This document shows, piece by piece, positions 18,567-26,935 of a DNA stretch of 64,000 bases. Every line of letters begins with the position of its first letter. Position 1 is the stretch's first letter. Below the pieces are notes generated by a model that saw only the letters and a program-made list of their open reading frames with translations, was not told the origin of the DNA and ran no database searches. Location: positions 124,001-188,000 of the forward strand of contig NZ_JBDUUH010000010.1 in assembly GCF_039939195.1 (NCBI RefSeq), given 5' to 3'. The stretch is from Foliimonas ilicis. GTDB taxonomy: Bacteria > Pseudomonadota > Alphaproteobacteria > Rhizobiales > Rhizobiaceae. The translations under genes were made by a program, and so were the position numbers.

Positions 18567-19766
18567 ATGATCACCAGACGCACGACCATCAAGACAATGG
18601 CGTTCAGCGCCGTTTCGGCCTTGGCCATCGCCGCATTCCTTTCACCTTCGGCAGCCCAGAACAAGGAATTGAAGATCGGCTTCGTCGGCGTTACCAGCGG
18701 CCCGGCGGCAGCCTGGGGCACCTCTAACGTTCGTTCGATGCAGGCACGCGCCGACTGGATCAATGAGACCGGTGGCGTTAAAATCGGTGACTCGACCTAC
18801 AATATCAACATCGTCACTTTCGACGACCAGAAGGACCCCAAGCGCGCAATCGCCGGCATGGAAAAGATGGCGCAGGAGGGCATCCACTATGTCGTCGGCC
18901 CTAATGTCGATGACGGCGCGGCAGCGGTACGGCCAGTGGCCGAGTCCAAGGGCATCATCTATTTCCCCTACGCCTTCCCGAAGGAGCTGTATGTGGCGCC
19001 AGCCTCGAATGCAGTGCTCGGAATGATCGCCAATTATCAGTCGGGTCCGGCGATCTACAAATATCTGATGGAAAACAAGGGTGTTAAGACAATCGCCTTC
19101 GTCGCGGCGAACGAATCCGACCCGCTCAGCCAGCGTGATGGCGGTGTCGAAGCTGCAAAGGCGCTCGGACTGGAAATCCTTGCCGACAAAGACACCTATC
19201 AGAACGACACACGCGATTTCACGCCTGTCATGACGCCGATCGTCAAGCTGAAGCCCGACCTGCTGGTTCTCTCAGGCGTCGCGCCTGCCAACGCACCGCT
19301 GCTCATCCGCGCGGCGCGCGAACTCGGCTATGAAGGTCTGATCTCCACGGAAACTGCGCAAGACGCGACGGTTCTTCAGGAGGGTGCCGGTGAACTCGCA
19401 AACGGCTTCATCTCGGTCGGCGGCGCTTCGACGCCCGAAATTCGCTCCCCGTTGATGGACGAATTTATCGACCGCTACACGAAGATGTTCGGCGAATACA
19501 ATGACGAGTCGAACACCAAGGTCTATGCGCTCGAATATATCCTCGAGACATTGAAGGCTAACCCGGCCGCAATCGACAATGTCGATGAATACAAGAAGAC
19601 CATGGAAACGTTCTCCGCCCCCAATCCTTATCTCAAGGACGAGAGCACGCTGAAATATATCGGTGCGACCTCGTTCGGCCAGAAGCGGCAGATTTCAGTG
19701 CCTATGGTGGTGACCGAGTTCAAGGACGGTGCCTTCGAGACACTTTTCGTCGGCGAAGTCGACTAA
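18567..19766 (+). CDS. Branched-chain amino acid/amide-type ABC substrate-binding protein
   Basis: 399 aa periplasmic binding protein of the LivK/amide-binding family (SBP family 6). The N-terminus has TRRTTIKTM and a hydrophobic stretch ending SPSAAQN, a probable export signal. The mature part starts KIGFVGVTSGPAAAWG and contains VVGPNVDDGAAAVRP and FPYAFPKELY. These resemble amide/urea-type members more than true leucine binders, though the ligand cannot be fixed. It is first in an operon with two permeases, two ATPases and a racemase. Because the racemase resembles hydantoin/allantoin racemases, the ligand may be a ureide or hydantoin. Confidence 0.9.
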   Translation: MITRRTTIKTMAFSAVSALAIAAFLSPSAAQNKELKIGFVGVTSGPAAAWGTSNVRSMQARADWINETGGVKIGDSTYNINIVTFDDQKDPKRAIAGMEKMAQEGIHYVVGPNVDDGAAAVRPVAESKGIIYFPYAFPKELYVAPASNAVLGMIANYQSGPAIYKYLMENKGVKTIAFVAANESDPLSQRDGGVEAAKALGLEILADKDTYQNDTRDFTPVMTPIVKLKPDLLVLSGVAPANAPLLIRAARELGYEGLISTETAQDATVLQEGAGELANGFISVGGASTPEIRSPLMDEFIDRYTKMFGEYNDESNTKVYALEYILETLKANPAAIDNVDEYKKTMETFSAPNPYLKDESTLKYIGATSFGQKRQISVPMVVTEFKDGAFETLFVGEVD

Positions 19767-19793
19767 CAAAATAATCGGCTTTCACGCTTCAAC

Positions 19794-19820
19794 GAGGCTT
19801 GGGTTTTGTGCCCAAGCCTC
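19794..19820 (+). promoter_or_regulatory. Intercistronic stem-loop after the binding-protein gene
   Basis: GAGGCTTGGG (19794-19803) and CCCAAGCCTC (19811-19820) form a perfect 10-bp stem with a 7-nt loop. It lies between the binding-protein stop and the first permease start, with no strong T-run after it. Partial termination or protection of the upstream mRNA would favour high binding-protein levels. Confidence 0.8.
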
Positions 19821-19841
19821 CCGCTGACCGGAATCTGTCCC

Positions 19842-20708
19842 ATGGAACAGGTAATTGCCAACGGGCTCTATCTCGGAGCTCAATACGCCCTCATAGCACT
19901 CGGCCTGACGCTGATCTTCGCGCTGATGAACGTGCTCAACTTCGCTCATGGCCAGATGTATGTGATCGGCGGCTTCGTCACCTACACGATCTACGGCCAG
20001 CTCGGCCTGCCCTTCGCGGTGGCTCTTGTCTGTTCGGGTCTGACGCTGGCCGTGGTCGGGGCATTGATCGAAAAGTATCTTTTTCGAACCGTCATCAGAC
20101 GCAGCGTGCGCGAGGAAAGTACGATGCTGCTGGCGGCAGCCATCGCCTTCTTCCTCGACGCGGTGATCCTGCTCCTGTTCGGTGAGAAGCAGCGCGGCGT
20201 GCCTAAAATCATCAACGGCGTCTTTGTCTCGGACGGTCTGGTCATGCCTTATGACCGCATGGTCGTTGGCGTTCTCGCGATCCTGATGATCGCCGGATTC
20301 GTGCTTTACATGCAATATAGCAAGCCCGGCCGCGCCATGCGGGCAATGGCGCAGGATCGCGTCGCAGCCCAGCTCATGGGTGTGAATGTCAATCGCTACT
20401 CGATGATCGGTTTTGCGCTTGGCGCGATGCTGGCAGGAATCGTCGGCGGGCTTCTGGTCACGATAACCGGCGTCAATTCCGGCATCGGCGGCCCGATCTC
20501 GATCAAGGCCTTCCTGATGGTGATGATCGGCGGCGCAGGTGTCGTCGGAGGTGCCATCGCTGGCGGCTTCATTCTCGGCATGATGGAATCGGTCGGACTG
20601 ACCGTGCTGCGTGAATATGGCGACGTCACCTATCTCGTGATCTTCGCGCTCCTGATGATCTTCCTCAGCATCCGCCCCAACGGGCTGATGGGCAAGCCGT
20701 GGGGTTGA
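19842..20708 (+). CDS. ABC transporter permease, LivH type
   Basis: 288 aa, normal for LivH. It begins MEQVIANGLYLGAQYALIALGLTLIFALMNVLNFAHGQMY, with the family motif (LNFAHGQ) after the first helices; eight or so hydrophobic segments follow. The sequence SISIKAFLM-like block (GPISIKAFLMVMIGGAG) is the usual cytoplasmic coupling loop region. I use ATG 19842; an upstream ATG at 19806 lies inside the hairpin region. It forms the transmembrane pore with the LivM-type partner that starts 5 bp after it. Confidence 0.92.
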   Translation: MEQVIANGLYLGAQYALIALGLTLIFALMNVLNFAHGQMYVIGGFVTYTIYGQLGLPFAVALVCSGLTLAVVGALIEKYLFRTVIRRSVREESTMLLAAAIAFFLDAVILLLFGEKQRGVPKIINGVFVSDGLVMPYDRMVVGVLAILMIAGFVLYMQYSKPGRAMRAMAQDRVAAQLMGVNVNRYSMIGFALGAMLAGIVGGLLVTITGVNSGIGGPISIKAFLMVMIGGAGVVGGAIAGGFILGMMESVGLTVLREYGDVTYLVIFALLMIFLSIRPNGLMGKPWG

Positions 20709-20712
20709 GATC

Positions 20713-21684
20713 ATGACACGCACAATGCAAATCTCGGCTGTTGTCTTCCTGCTCAGCCTGCTCATCGTGGTACCCGCCCTGATCGGCGTGACCGGACGCA
20801 ACGACCTCTACTACACGCTGACTTCGGTGGCGCTGCTCAGCATCATCAGCGCTGGCGTCTGGATCACCTTCTACATCGGCCGCATCAATATCGGCCAAGG
20901 CGCCTATGCGCTGACAGGTGGGTATGTTTCCGCCGTTCTCGTCAGCACCTATGGTGTCTCCTTCTGGCTGACACTGCCACTGGCCGGGCTTTTCTGCGCA
21001 GCGGCCAGCATTCTGATCGGCGTGCCTATCCTGAGACTGCGTGGCGTCTACTTCGCCATGGTTACGCTGACACTTACCGAAGTCGCACGGCTTCTTGCGC
21101 TTGCTTTGCCGATCACCAACGGCGCAAAGGGCATCGTCAGCATTCCGCTGCCAGGGGCAATCAGCATATTCGGCATTACGCTGGTGCCGGATTTCGCAAC
21201 TCTGGAAAACCCGCGGCTTGCCTTCTACATCGTCGCCGTCCTGCTCATGGCACTGTGTTTTGCCAGTCTCTACCGGCTGAAGAATTCGCGCATCGGGCAA
21301 TTGTGCCAATCCTTGCAGCAAAATGAGGAGTTGGCGTCGTCGATCGGCGTGAACATTGCCCATCTGCGGGTCATCGCCTATGCGCTGTCCTCTTTCCTTG
21401 GCGGTGTCGGCGGTGCGATGTTCGCCTCGATCTCGCAGTCGATCTATCCGTCGAGCTTCACGGTCGCCGATTCAGTCAACTTCATGCTGAACTGCTTCCT
21501 CGGCGGTCTGAGCTATGTGATAGGACCGCTTCTGGGAACATTTACGCTTTATTTCGGCTGGGACCTTCTCTTCCAGACCGGCCGGTTCCAGCTTCTCATC
21601 TTCTCATCGATCCTGATCTTGCTGATGCTGGTCTTGCCCAATGGCATATTGAGCCTCGCCGTGCCTTCGCGAAAGAAGGTGTGA
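20713..21684 (+). CDS. ABC transporter permease, LivM type
   Basis: 323 aa. Multiple hydrophobic helices are visible, with family blocks YTLTSVALLSIISAGVW, NIGQGAYALTGGYVSAVL and GIPILRLRG-like VPILRLRGVYFAMVTLTLTE. The coupling region near the C-terminus is SVNFMLNCFLGGLSYVIGPLLG. It is the second pore subunit of the Liv-type transporter and lies 5 bp from both the preceding permease and the following ATPase, so the genes are co-translated or nearly so. Confidence 0.92.
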   Translation: MTRTMQISAVVFLLSLLIVVPALIGVTGRNDLYYTLTSVALLSIISAGVWITFYIGRINIGQGAYALTGGYVSAVLVSTYGVSFWLTLPLAGLFCAAASILIGVPILRLRGVYFAMVTLTLTEVARLLALALPITNGAKGIVSIPLPGAISIFGITLVPDFATLENPRLAFYIVAVLLMALCFASLYRLKNSRIGQLCQSLQQNEELASSIGVNIAHLRVIAYALSSFLGGVGGAMFASISQSIYPSSFTVADSVNFMLNCFLGGLSYVIGPLLGTFTLYFGWDLLFQTGRFQLLIFSSILILLMLVLPNGILSLAVPSRKKV

Positions 21685-21688
21685 GGCG

Positions 21689-22468
21689 ATGAACAATATT
21701 CTCGAAGTATCGGGCGTATCCAAGCGCTTCGGCGGGCTGGTCGCGGTCAACAATGTAAGCTTCTCCGTCGGCGACCGGGAAATCTTGTCGGTCATCGGTC
21801 CGAACGGTGCCGGTAAATCGACACTGTTCAAGCTGATCTCCTCTTTCCTCACGCCAAGTGAAGGCGAGGTGCGGTTCAAGGGCGAGCGCATTTCGGGCCT
21901 CGCGCCCCATATCGCGGCACGCAAAGGCGTGGTGCGGACATTCCAGGAAACCACGATCTTCAAGGGGATGACGGTGCGTGACAACATCATCACCGCCCAC
22001 CATCTGCGATCGCGCGCCAGCCTTGCCGGCTTCTATTTCGGCACGGCGACAGCCCGCAAGGACCAGGAGGAATTCAGCCGCTCGGCTGATGAAATCCTCG
22101 ACTTTCTCGGGCTGGGTTCGCTTGGCAACGAGATCGCCAGTAACCTGCCGCATGGCCATTTGCGCGCGCTCGGCATCGCCATCGGATTGGCCACAAACCC
22201 GGCGATCCTGCTGCTGGACGAGCCTTTCGCAGGCATGAACCACGACGAAACCAGGCGAGCCGTCGAAATCGTTCGGAAGGTGCGGGAGCGCGGTGTCACC
22301 GTGCTTCTGGTGGAACACGACATGCCGGCGGTCATGAACATTTCCGACCGGATCGTCGTGCTCAATTTCGGCCAGAAGATCGCCGAAGGCACGCCTGCCG
22401 AAATTCAGGAGAACCCCAAAGTCATCGAGGCCTATCTCGGTGCCGAAGACGAATCGATCGGATTGTAG
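21689..22468 (+). CDS. ABC transporter ATP-binding protein, LivG type
   Basis: 259 aa. Walker A is IGPNGAGKST, the Q-loop lies in TFQETTIFKGM, the signature region is degenerate (LPHGHLRALGIAIGLA, where LSGGQ would be expected as PHGHL), and Walker B is ILLLDEPFAGMN followed by the H-loop LVEHDM. The LPHGHLR variant of the signature motif is seen in some LivG proteins. The protein powers transport at the inner face of the membrane with the LivF-type partner 3 bp downstream. Confidence 0.92.
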   Translation: MNNILEVSGVSKRFGGLVAVNNVSFSVGDREILSVIGPNGAGKSTLFKLISSFLTPSEGEVRFKGERISGLAPHIAARKGVVRTFQETTIFKGMTVRDNIITAHHLRSRASLAGFYFGTATARKDQEEFSRSADEILDFLGLGSLGNEIASNLPHGHLRALGIAIGLATNPAILLLDEPFAGMNHDETRRAVEIVRKVRERGVTVLLVEHDMPAVMNISDRIVVLNFGQKIAEGTPAEIQENPKVIEAYLGAEDESIGL

Positions 22469-22470
22469 CC

Positions 22471-23193
22471 ATGGAACCCCTGCTCAAATTCGACGATGTC
22501 GAGCTCTACTATGACCATGTCTACGCGCTGAAGGGCGTGTCCCTGGAGGTGAACGAAGGCGAGACCGTCGCTCTTATCGGCGCCAATGGCGCGGGAAAGT
22601 CCTCTATTCTGCGTGCTATCACCGGCTTGCGGAAGGTCAAGAAGGGGGAGATCCACTTTCGCGGCAAGCGCATCGATGGCACTGCACCCGACGAGATCGT
22701 GCGGATGGGCATCTCAATGGTGCCGGAAGGCCGGCGGGTCTTCCCTTATATGACGGTGAAGGACAATCTCCTGATGGGCGCGTTCACGCGCACCGACAAA
22801 GCGGAGATCAGCCGAAGCATCGACATGATACTCACCCGCTTTCCGCGTCTGAAAGAACGTTACACCCAACAGGCCGGTACGATGAGCGGCGGCGAGCAGC
22901 AGATGCTGGTGATTGGACGCGCGCTGATGGCACGGCCGCGACTGCTTCTGCTGGACGAGCCCTCGCTCGGTGTGGCGCCCAAGCTCGTCCAGGACATCGC
23001 CCGCTCTATCGTTGCCATCAACCGCGACGAAAAGGTCAGCGTACTGCTCGTGGAGCAGAACTCGCGGATGGCGCTGCGCATCTCGCAACGCGCCTACGCG
23101 CTGACCACGGGCAAGGTGGCTTTAAACGGTGATTCCGCAGCGCTTCTGACCGACGAACGGGTCAAGCGCCTATATCTCGGCGGCGAGGTTTAG
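22471..23193 (+). CDS. ABC transporter ATP-binding protein, LivF type
   Basis: 240 aa. Walker A IGANGAGKSS, signature MSGGEQQMLVIGRAL, Walker B LLLLDEPSLG and switch region LLVEQN with Asn in place of the usual His, as is normal for LivF. It begins 3 bp after the LivG-type gene. This canonical signature contrasts with the degenerate one in its partner, so the pair may have one fully active and one altered ATP site. Confidence 0.92.
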   Translation: MEPLLKFDDVELYYDHVYALKGVSLEVNEGETVALIGANGAGKSSILRAITGLRKVKKGEIHFRGKRIDGTAPDEIVRMGISMVPEGRRVFPYMTVKDNLLMGAFTRTDKAEISRSIDMILTRFPRLKERYTQQAGTMSGGEQQMLVIGRALMARPRLLLLDEPSLGVAPKLVQDIARSIVAINRDEKVSVLLVEQNSRMALRISQRAYALTTGKVALNGDSAALLTDERVKRLYLGGEV

Positions 23194-23225
23194 CCGCCGC
23201 CATCGACTTCGAAGGAGAAAGGGTA

Positions 23226-24023
23226 ATGCCTGATCCCTTCTCAGAAAGAGACGTCAGGAAAACTATGCGCATTCTGGTCATAAACCCAAACACCACGGAA
23301 TCCATGACCGCCAAGATCGGCCGCGCAGCGGCTCTCGTCGCTGCCCCCGGCACTGAAATCGTCGCCGTGAATCCGCAGGATGGTCCGCCAAGCATCGAGG
23401 GCTATTTCGATGAGGTATTCGCGATACCGGGCATAATCGGCGAAATGCAACGCGCACCGGCTATGGATGCTTATATCATCGCCTGTTTCGACGACACCGG
23501 TCTGGACGCCGCGCGCTGTGCGACCGACGCACCCGTGATCGGGATTGGCGAGGCTGCCTTCCACCTGGCAACCTTGCTTGCCGGAAAGTTCAGTGTCGTC
23601 ACCACTCTCGCCCGCTCGGTTCCGGCGATAGAACACAATCTCGCGAAATACGGACTCGGCTCCCGCTGCGCCCGCGTCAGGGCATCGGATGTCGCGGTGC
23701 TTGATCTCGAACGGCCGGAATCCGACGCCCGCCACAAGATCTCACAGGAGATCGCTCGCGCCATTCTTCATGACAGGGCAGAGGCCATCGTGCTCGGCTG
23801 CGCCGGCATGGCGGACCTCGCCGCCGATCTTTCGCGCGAACACGGCGTCCCTGTTCTGGACGGGGTGGCCTGTGCGGTAAAACTGGCTGAAGCCATGTCG
23901 GGAATCGGACTGCGAACCTCCAAGGTCGGTGGCTATGCCTCGCCGCTTCCCAAGCGTTTCGCTGGCCACTATGGACCACTTTCACCCACCGGCGGCGCGA
24001 CGATTGAGGTTCCGGCCGTTTGA
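23226..24023 (+). CDS. Aspartate/glutamate racemase superfamily protein, hydantoin/allantoin racemase type
   Basis: 265 aa from ATG 23226, which has AAGGAG 8 nt upstream; a second ATG at 23265 (MRILVINPNTT) matches the usual family start and also has AGGAAA before it. The two catalytic cysteines of the two-base racemase fold are Cys87 (IIACFDDTGLD) and Cys192 (VLGCAGM) counted from the longer start. The N-terminal INPNTTESM motif is characteristic of the HyuE/allantoin racemase family. It would interconvert enantiomers of a 5-substituted hydantoin or allantoin, so the imported compound can be fully used. No hydantoinase gene is in the window. Confidence 0.88.
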   Translation: MPDPFSERDVRKTMRILVINPNTTESMTAKIGRAAALVAAPGTEIVAVNPQDGPPSIEGYFDEVFAIPGIIGEMQRAPAMDAYIIACFDDTGLDAARCATDAPVIGIGEAAFHLATLLAGKFSVVTTLARSVPAIEHNLAKYGLGSRCARVRASDVAVLDLERPESDARHKISQEIARAILHDRAEAIVLGCAGMADLAADLSREHGVPVLDGVACAVKLAEAMSGIGLRTSKVGGYASPLPKRFAGHYGPLSPTGGATIEVPAV

Positions 24024-24083
24024 AGGCGGCAATCGCGCCATCGCGCGGGATTGACCGCAGCGCAAACGATGTGAGATTTCATG

Positions 24084-24118
24084 GGAACTCGGTGCGAAAC
24101 GCTGCAAGCACCCGAGTT
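24084..24118 (+). terminator. Stem-loop between racemase and regulator genes
   Basis: GAACTCGGTGC (24084-24094) pairs with GCACCCGAGTTC (24107-24118) apart from one bulged base. It lies after the racemase stop. There is no T-run, so it may be a weak or rho-dependent terminator or a processing site before the regulator gene. Confidence 0.45.
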
Positions 24119-24159
24119 CGATGAACCGACAGGCGAAAGGTTCGCCAGGAACGATGTTT

Positions 24160-24864
24160 ATGTTGTCCGCACTTCGGCTGGAAGATGACGATGAAAGGCC
24201 GACCGCCCGCTGGTCTCCGGTGTTCGAGAGCCTGAGGGATGCAATCGTCGGCCATAAGCTGGCACCGGGCACGAAACTGCCCGAAGACGAACTCGCGTCC
24301 ATTTATTCGGTCAGCCGCACCGTCATCCGCGCCGCATTGCAGGCACTGGCACATGACCGTCTGGTCCGGCTTGAACCCAACCGTGGCGCTTTCGTCGCCC
24401 AACCGTCCAAAAAAGAAGCACGAGAGGTTTTCGAGGCGCGGGCGCTGATCGAGCCGAAGGTGGCCGCCCTTGCCGCCAATGCTGCCAAGCCCGAAGACAT
24501 CGCGCTGTTGAGACGTCACCTCGAAAAGGAACATGAGGCGCTGCATGCGGGACGCGACAGCGAAGCAATCCTTCTATCGGCCCGCTTTCATGTCGGCATC
24601 GCAGAGATCGCCGACCATTCCATCCTGACCGATTTCGTTCGCGATCTCGTTTCGCATTCCTCGCTCATCATCGCGCTTTACTGGAAGCGACGCGACACGA
24701 CATGCGAGAGTCATGCCCATCATGCGCTCATCGATGCGATCGAAGCCGGCCGCGCTGCAGAAGCGGCCGAACTGATGAAGAGTCATATGGTCGATCTTCT
24801 CTCCGGCCTCGATCTTTCACGCGGTGAAAATGTGCCCGAAAAGCTCGCAGACATCCTCCGTTAG
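24160..24864 (+). CDS. GntR-family transcriptional regulator, FCD type
   Basis: About 234 aa. The N-terminal winged helix includes LRDAIVGHKLAPGTKLPEDELASIYSVSRTVIRAALQALAHDRLV; the C-terminal FCD effector domain has the metal-type histidines (ARFHVGIAEIAD and SHAHHALIDAIE). I place the start at 24160, with AGGA 9 nt upstream; 24154 and 24121 are alternatives. It is last in the Liv-type/racemase operon and convergent with a TctA gene 12 bp away. It probably controls the operon from the TTGTATACAA site at 18449, with the imported ureide or its product as effector. Confidence 0.88.
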   Translation: MLSALRLEDDDERPTARWSPVFESLRDAIVGHKLAPGTKLPEDELASIYSVSRTVIRAALQALAHDRLVRLEPNRGAFVAQPSKKEAREVFEARALIEPKVAALAANAAKPEDIALLRRHLEKEHEALHAGRDSEAILLSARFHVGIAEIADHSILTDFVRDLVSHSSLIIALYWKRRDTTCESHAHHALIDAIEAGRAAEAAELMKSHMVDLLSGLDLSRGENVPEKLADILR

Positions 24865-24876
24865 ACAAGCGCTCGG

Positions 24877-26409
24877 TTATAAAGCCGTCTCCGTAGCCAC
24901 CTCGGATTCCTCTGCTCGTCCCTTTTTGCGCTGCTTCATTGCCGACCAGAAGCCCCAGATCAGCAGGATGGCGGTCAGCCCCATCACCGTCGCACTGATC
25001 GGACGATCGATGAAAGTTGCGAAGTCACCACGCGACAGTAGCATTGCCCGCCGGAAATGCTCCTCCATCAACGGCCCCAGAACGAAGCCCAGAAGCAGCG
25101 GTGCCGCCGGAAAGTCGAAGATACGCATCGCATAGCCGACAAACCCGAAGAAAACGACGAGCCAGACTTCGAAGGCACTGTTGTTGACCGAATAGGTTCC
25201 GATGCAGATGAACATAAGGACCGCCGGAAACAGCAGGTGATAGGGGATCATCAGCAGCCGGACCCACACGCCGATCAGCGGCACATTCAGGATCACCAGC
25301 ATCAGATTGCCGATCCAGAAGCTCATGATCAGTCCCCAGAACAGCGACGGCTGATCCGTGATGAGTGTAGGTCCCGGCGCAATGCCGTGGATCATCAACG
25401 CACCGAGCATCAGCGCCATAGTGGGGCTGCCCGGAATACCCAGTGACAGTGTGGGAATGAACGATGTCTGGTCGGCGGAATTATTGGCCGATTCCGGCCC
25501 CATAATCCCCTCGATTGCACCTTTTCCGAAGCGTTTCGGCTCTTTTGCGACGCGTTTTTCGACGGCATAAGCCATGAAAGCCGCAACTGACGGTCCCGTA
25601 CCCGGCAGCGTTCCGAAGAACGCGCCGATCGAAGAGCCGCGCAGCATGGGAAACCACGAGCGCTTCACGTCGTCCTTCGTCGGCTTCATCGCCTTGAACT
25701 TGACGCTTTCGGGATCGATATCGCCGACATTGACGTTGCGCACCGAGGCAATAACCTCCGACACGCCGAATACGCCCATGGCCAGCGCCACGAGGTTGAT
25801 GGCGTCGGTCAACTCCAGAACGCCGAAAGAGAAACGCGGCGTTCCGGTGTAGATGTCCGAGCCGACCGTGCCGAACATGATGCCAAGCACGACCATGGCC
25901 AGGCCCTTGATTGCCGAGCCGTCCGAAATGGTCGATGCGGCGACGAGGCCGAGCACCATCAGTGCGAAATACTCCGCCGAGCCGAAGCTCAGCGCATAAT
26001 TGGCGATGACCGGCGAAAAGAGCATCAAAAGGACGATGCCGATGGAGCCGCCGACGAAAGAGGCGACCGTCGTCATCAAAAGTGCGACGCCGCCGCGCCC
26101 TTGCCGCGCCATGGGGTAGCCGTCGAGACACGTCACCGCATTGGCAGGCGTTCCGGGAATGTTGAGCAGGATCGAGGCGGTGTTGCCGCCATAGGATGTG
26201 CCGTACCAGATACCGGCCAGCATGATCAGCGCTGTCGTCGGATCGAGATAGAAAGTCAGCGGAAACAGCATCGATATCGCCGACAAAACGCCAATACCGG
26301 GAATGACACCGATCAGCGTGCCGAGAAACACGCCAAGGAAGCAGTAGAACAGATTGTTCAGCGAAAGCGCCGTATCGAGGCCGATCGCGATATTGGAGAA
26401 AATATCCAT
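24877..26409 (-). CDS. Tripartite tricarboxylate transporter large permease (TctA family)
   Basis: 510 aa, the standard size, with about ten to twelve hydrophobic helices. Family blocks are GVIPGIGVLSAISMLFPLTF and NIPGTPANAVTCLDGYPMA near the N-terminus, and LGIPGSPTMALMLGALMIHGIAPGP later. The start at 26409 overlaps the TctB stop by one base (TGATG). TctA forms the sodium-driven channel; TctC delivers the ligand, usually a di- or tricarboxylate. This operon lies beside a DctB/DctD-like two-component pair. Confidence 0.93.
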   Translation of the reverse strand: MDIFSNIAIGLDTALSLNNLFYCFLGVFLGTLIGVIPGIGVLSAISMLFPLTFYLDPTTALIMLAGIWYGTSYGGNTASILLNIPGTPANAVTCLDGYPMARQGRGGVALLMTTVASFVGGSIGIVLLMLFSPVIANYALSFGSAEYFALMVLGLVAASTISDGSAIKGLAMVVLGIMFGTVGSDIYTGTPRFSFGVLELTDAINLVALAMGVFGVSEVIASVRNVNVGDIDPESVKFKAMKPTKDDVKRSWFPMLRGSSIGAFFGTLPGTGPSVAAFMAYAVEKRVAKEPKRFGKGAIEGIMGPESANNSADQTSFIPTLSLGIPGSPTMALMLGALMIHGIAPGPTLITDQPSLFWGLIMSFWIGNLMLVILNVPLIGVWVRLLMIPYHLLFPAVLMFICIGTYSVNNSAFEVWLVVFFGFVGYAMRIFDFPAAPLLLGFVLGPLMEEHFRRAMLLSRGDFATFIDRPISATVMGLTAILLIWGFWSAMKQRKKGRAEESEVATETAL

Positions 26410-26870
26410 CAGAATGGCCACCTGAACATTGCGATCGGCAGTCCGAGGCCGACACGGAAAACCAGCCAGGCTATAACGCAAAGGCTGACGCTGAGAATGG
26501 CGAGGCTTATCGGACGTACCTTCAATTCGGCAAAGGAAGAGATGACGACGACCGCCAGCACGGCGGGCATGAGTCCAAATGGCCGGATAAGCATCGCGAA
26601 TCCAGCAACGCCGATGAGCACGAAGATCGGCGTCCATATCCTGACGACAGGCATGTCACCGCGCCGGAAAAAAGCAGGGACGGCCATGATCGCGCCGAAG
26701 CAGGCGAGCACCAGGCCAAGCGCGGTCGGGAACATGCCGGGACCCATCCGCCGTGGCGTGCCAAGCTCATAATATGTCGATGCGTACCATGAGAAGAAAA
26801 GCCCGACGATCACAAGCAGCAAGCCGCCGACGATATCCTTGTAGTCCCGAGAAAGCATCGGCGACCCCAC
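26409..26870 (-). CDS. Tripartite tricarboxylate transporter small membrane protein (TctB family)
   Basis: 153 aa with four hydrophobic segments, beginning MGSPMLSRDYKDIVGGLLLVIVGLFFSWYASTYYELGTPRRMGPGMFP. The PGMFP-type motif after the second helix is typical of TctB. It partners the TctA gene with which it shares one base. The exact role of TctB in the complex is not well understood in the family. Confidence 0.88.
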   Translation of the reverse strand: MGSPMLSRDYKDIVGGLLLVIVGLFFSWYASTYYELGTPRRMGPGMFPTALGLVLACFGAIMAVPAFFRRGDMPVVRIWTPIFVLIGVAGFAMLIRPFGLMPAVLAVVVISSFAELKVRPISLAILSVSLCVIAWLVFRVGLGLPIAMFRWPF

Positions 26871-26891
26871 TCCGTTTCAGATCAACGACGA

Positions 26892-26921
26892 TGCCGCCCG
26901 CATCCTTTGACGTAGGCGGCA
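26892..26921 (-). promoter_or_regulatory. Intercistronic stem-loop after tctC-type gene
   Basis: TGCCGCC (26892-26898) and GGCGGCA (26915-26921) form a perfect 7-bp stem with a 16-nt loop, in the 65-bp gap between the binding-protein stop and the TctB start. No T-run follows on the minus strand. Confidence 0.6.
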
Positions 26922-26935
26922 GGTGTGACTGTTCG

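Noticed and set aside
19782..20801. 339-codon minus-strand open frame rich in His/Asp/Gln
   Set aside because: Antisense image of the LivH-type permease; hydrophobic codons read backwards give such charged sequence.
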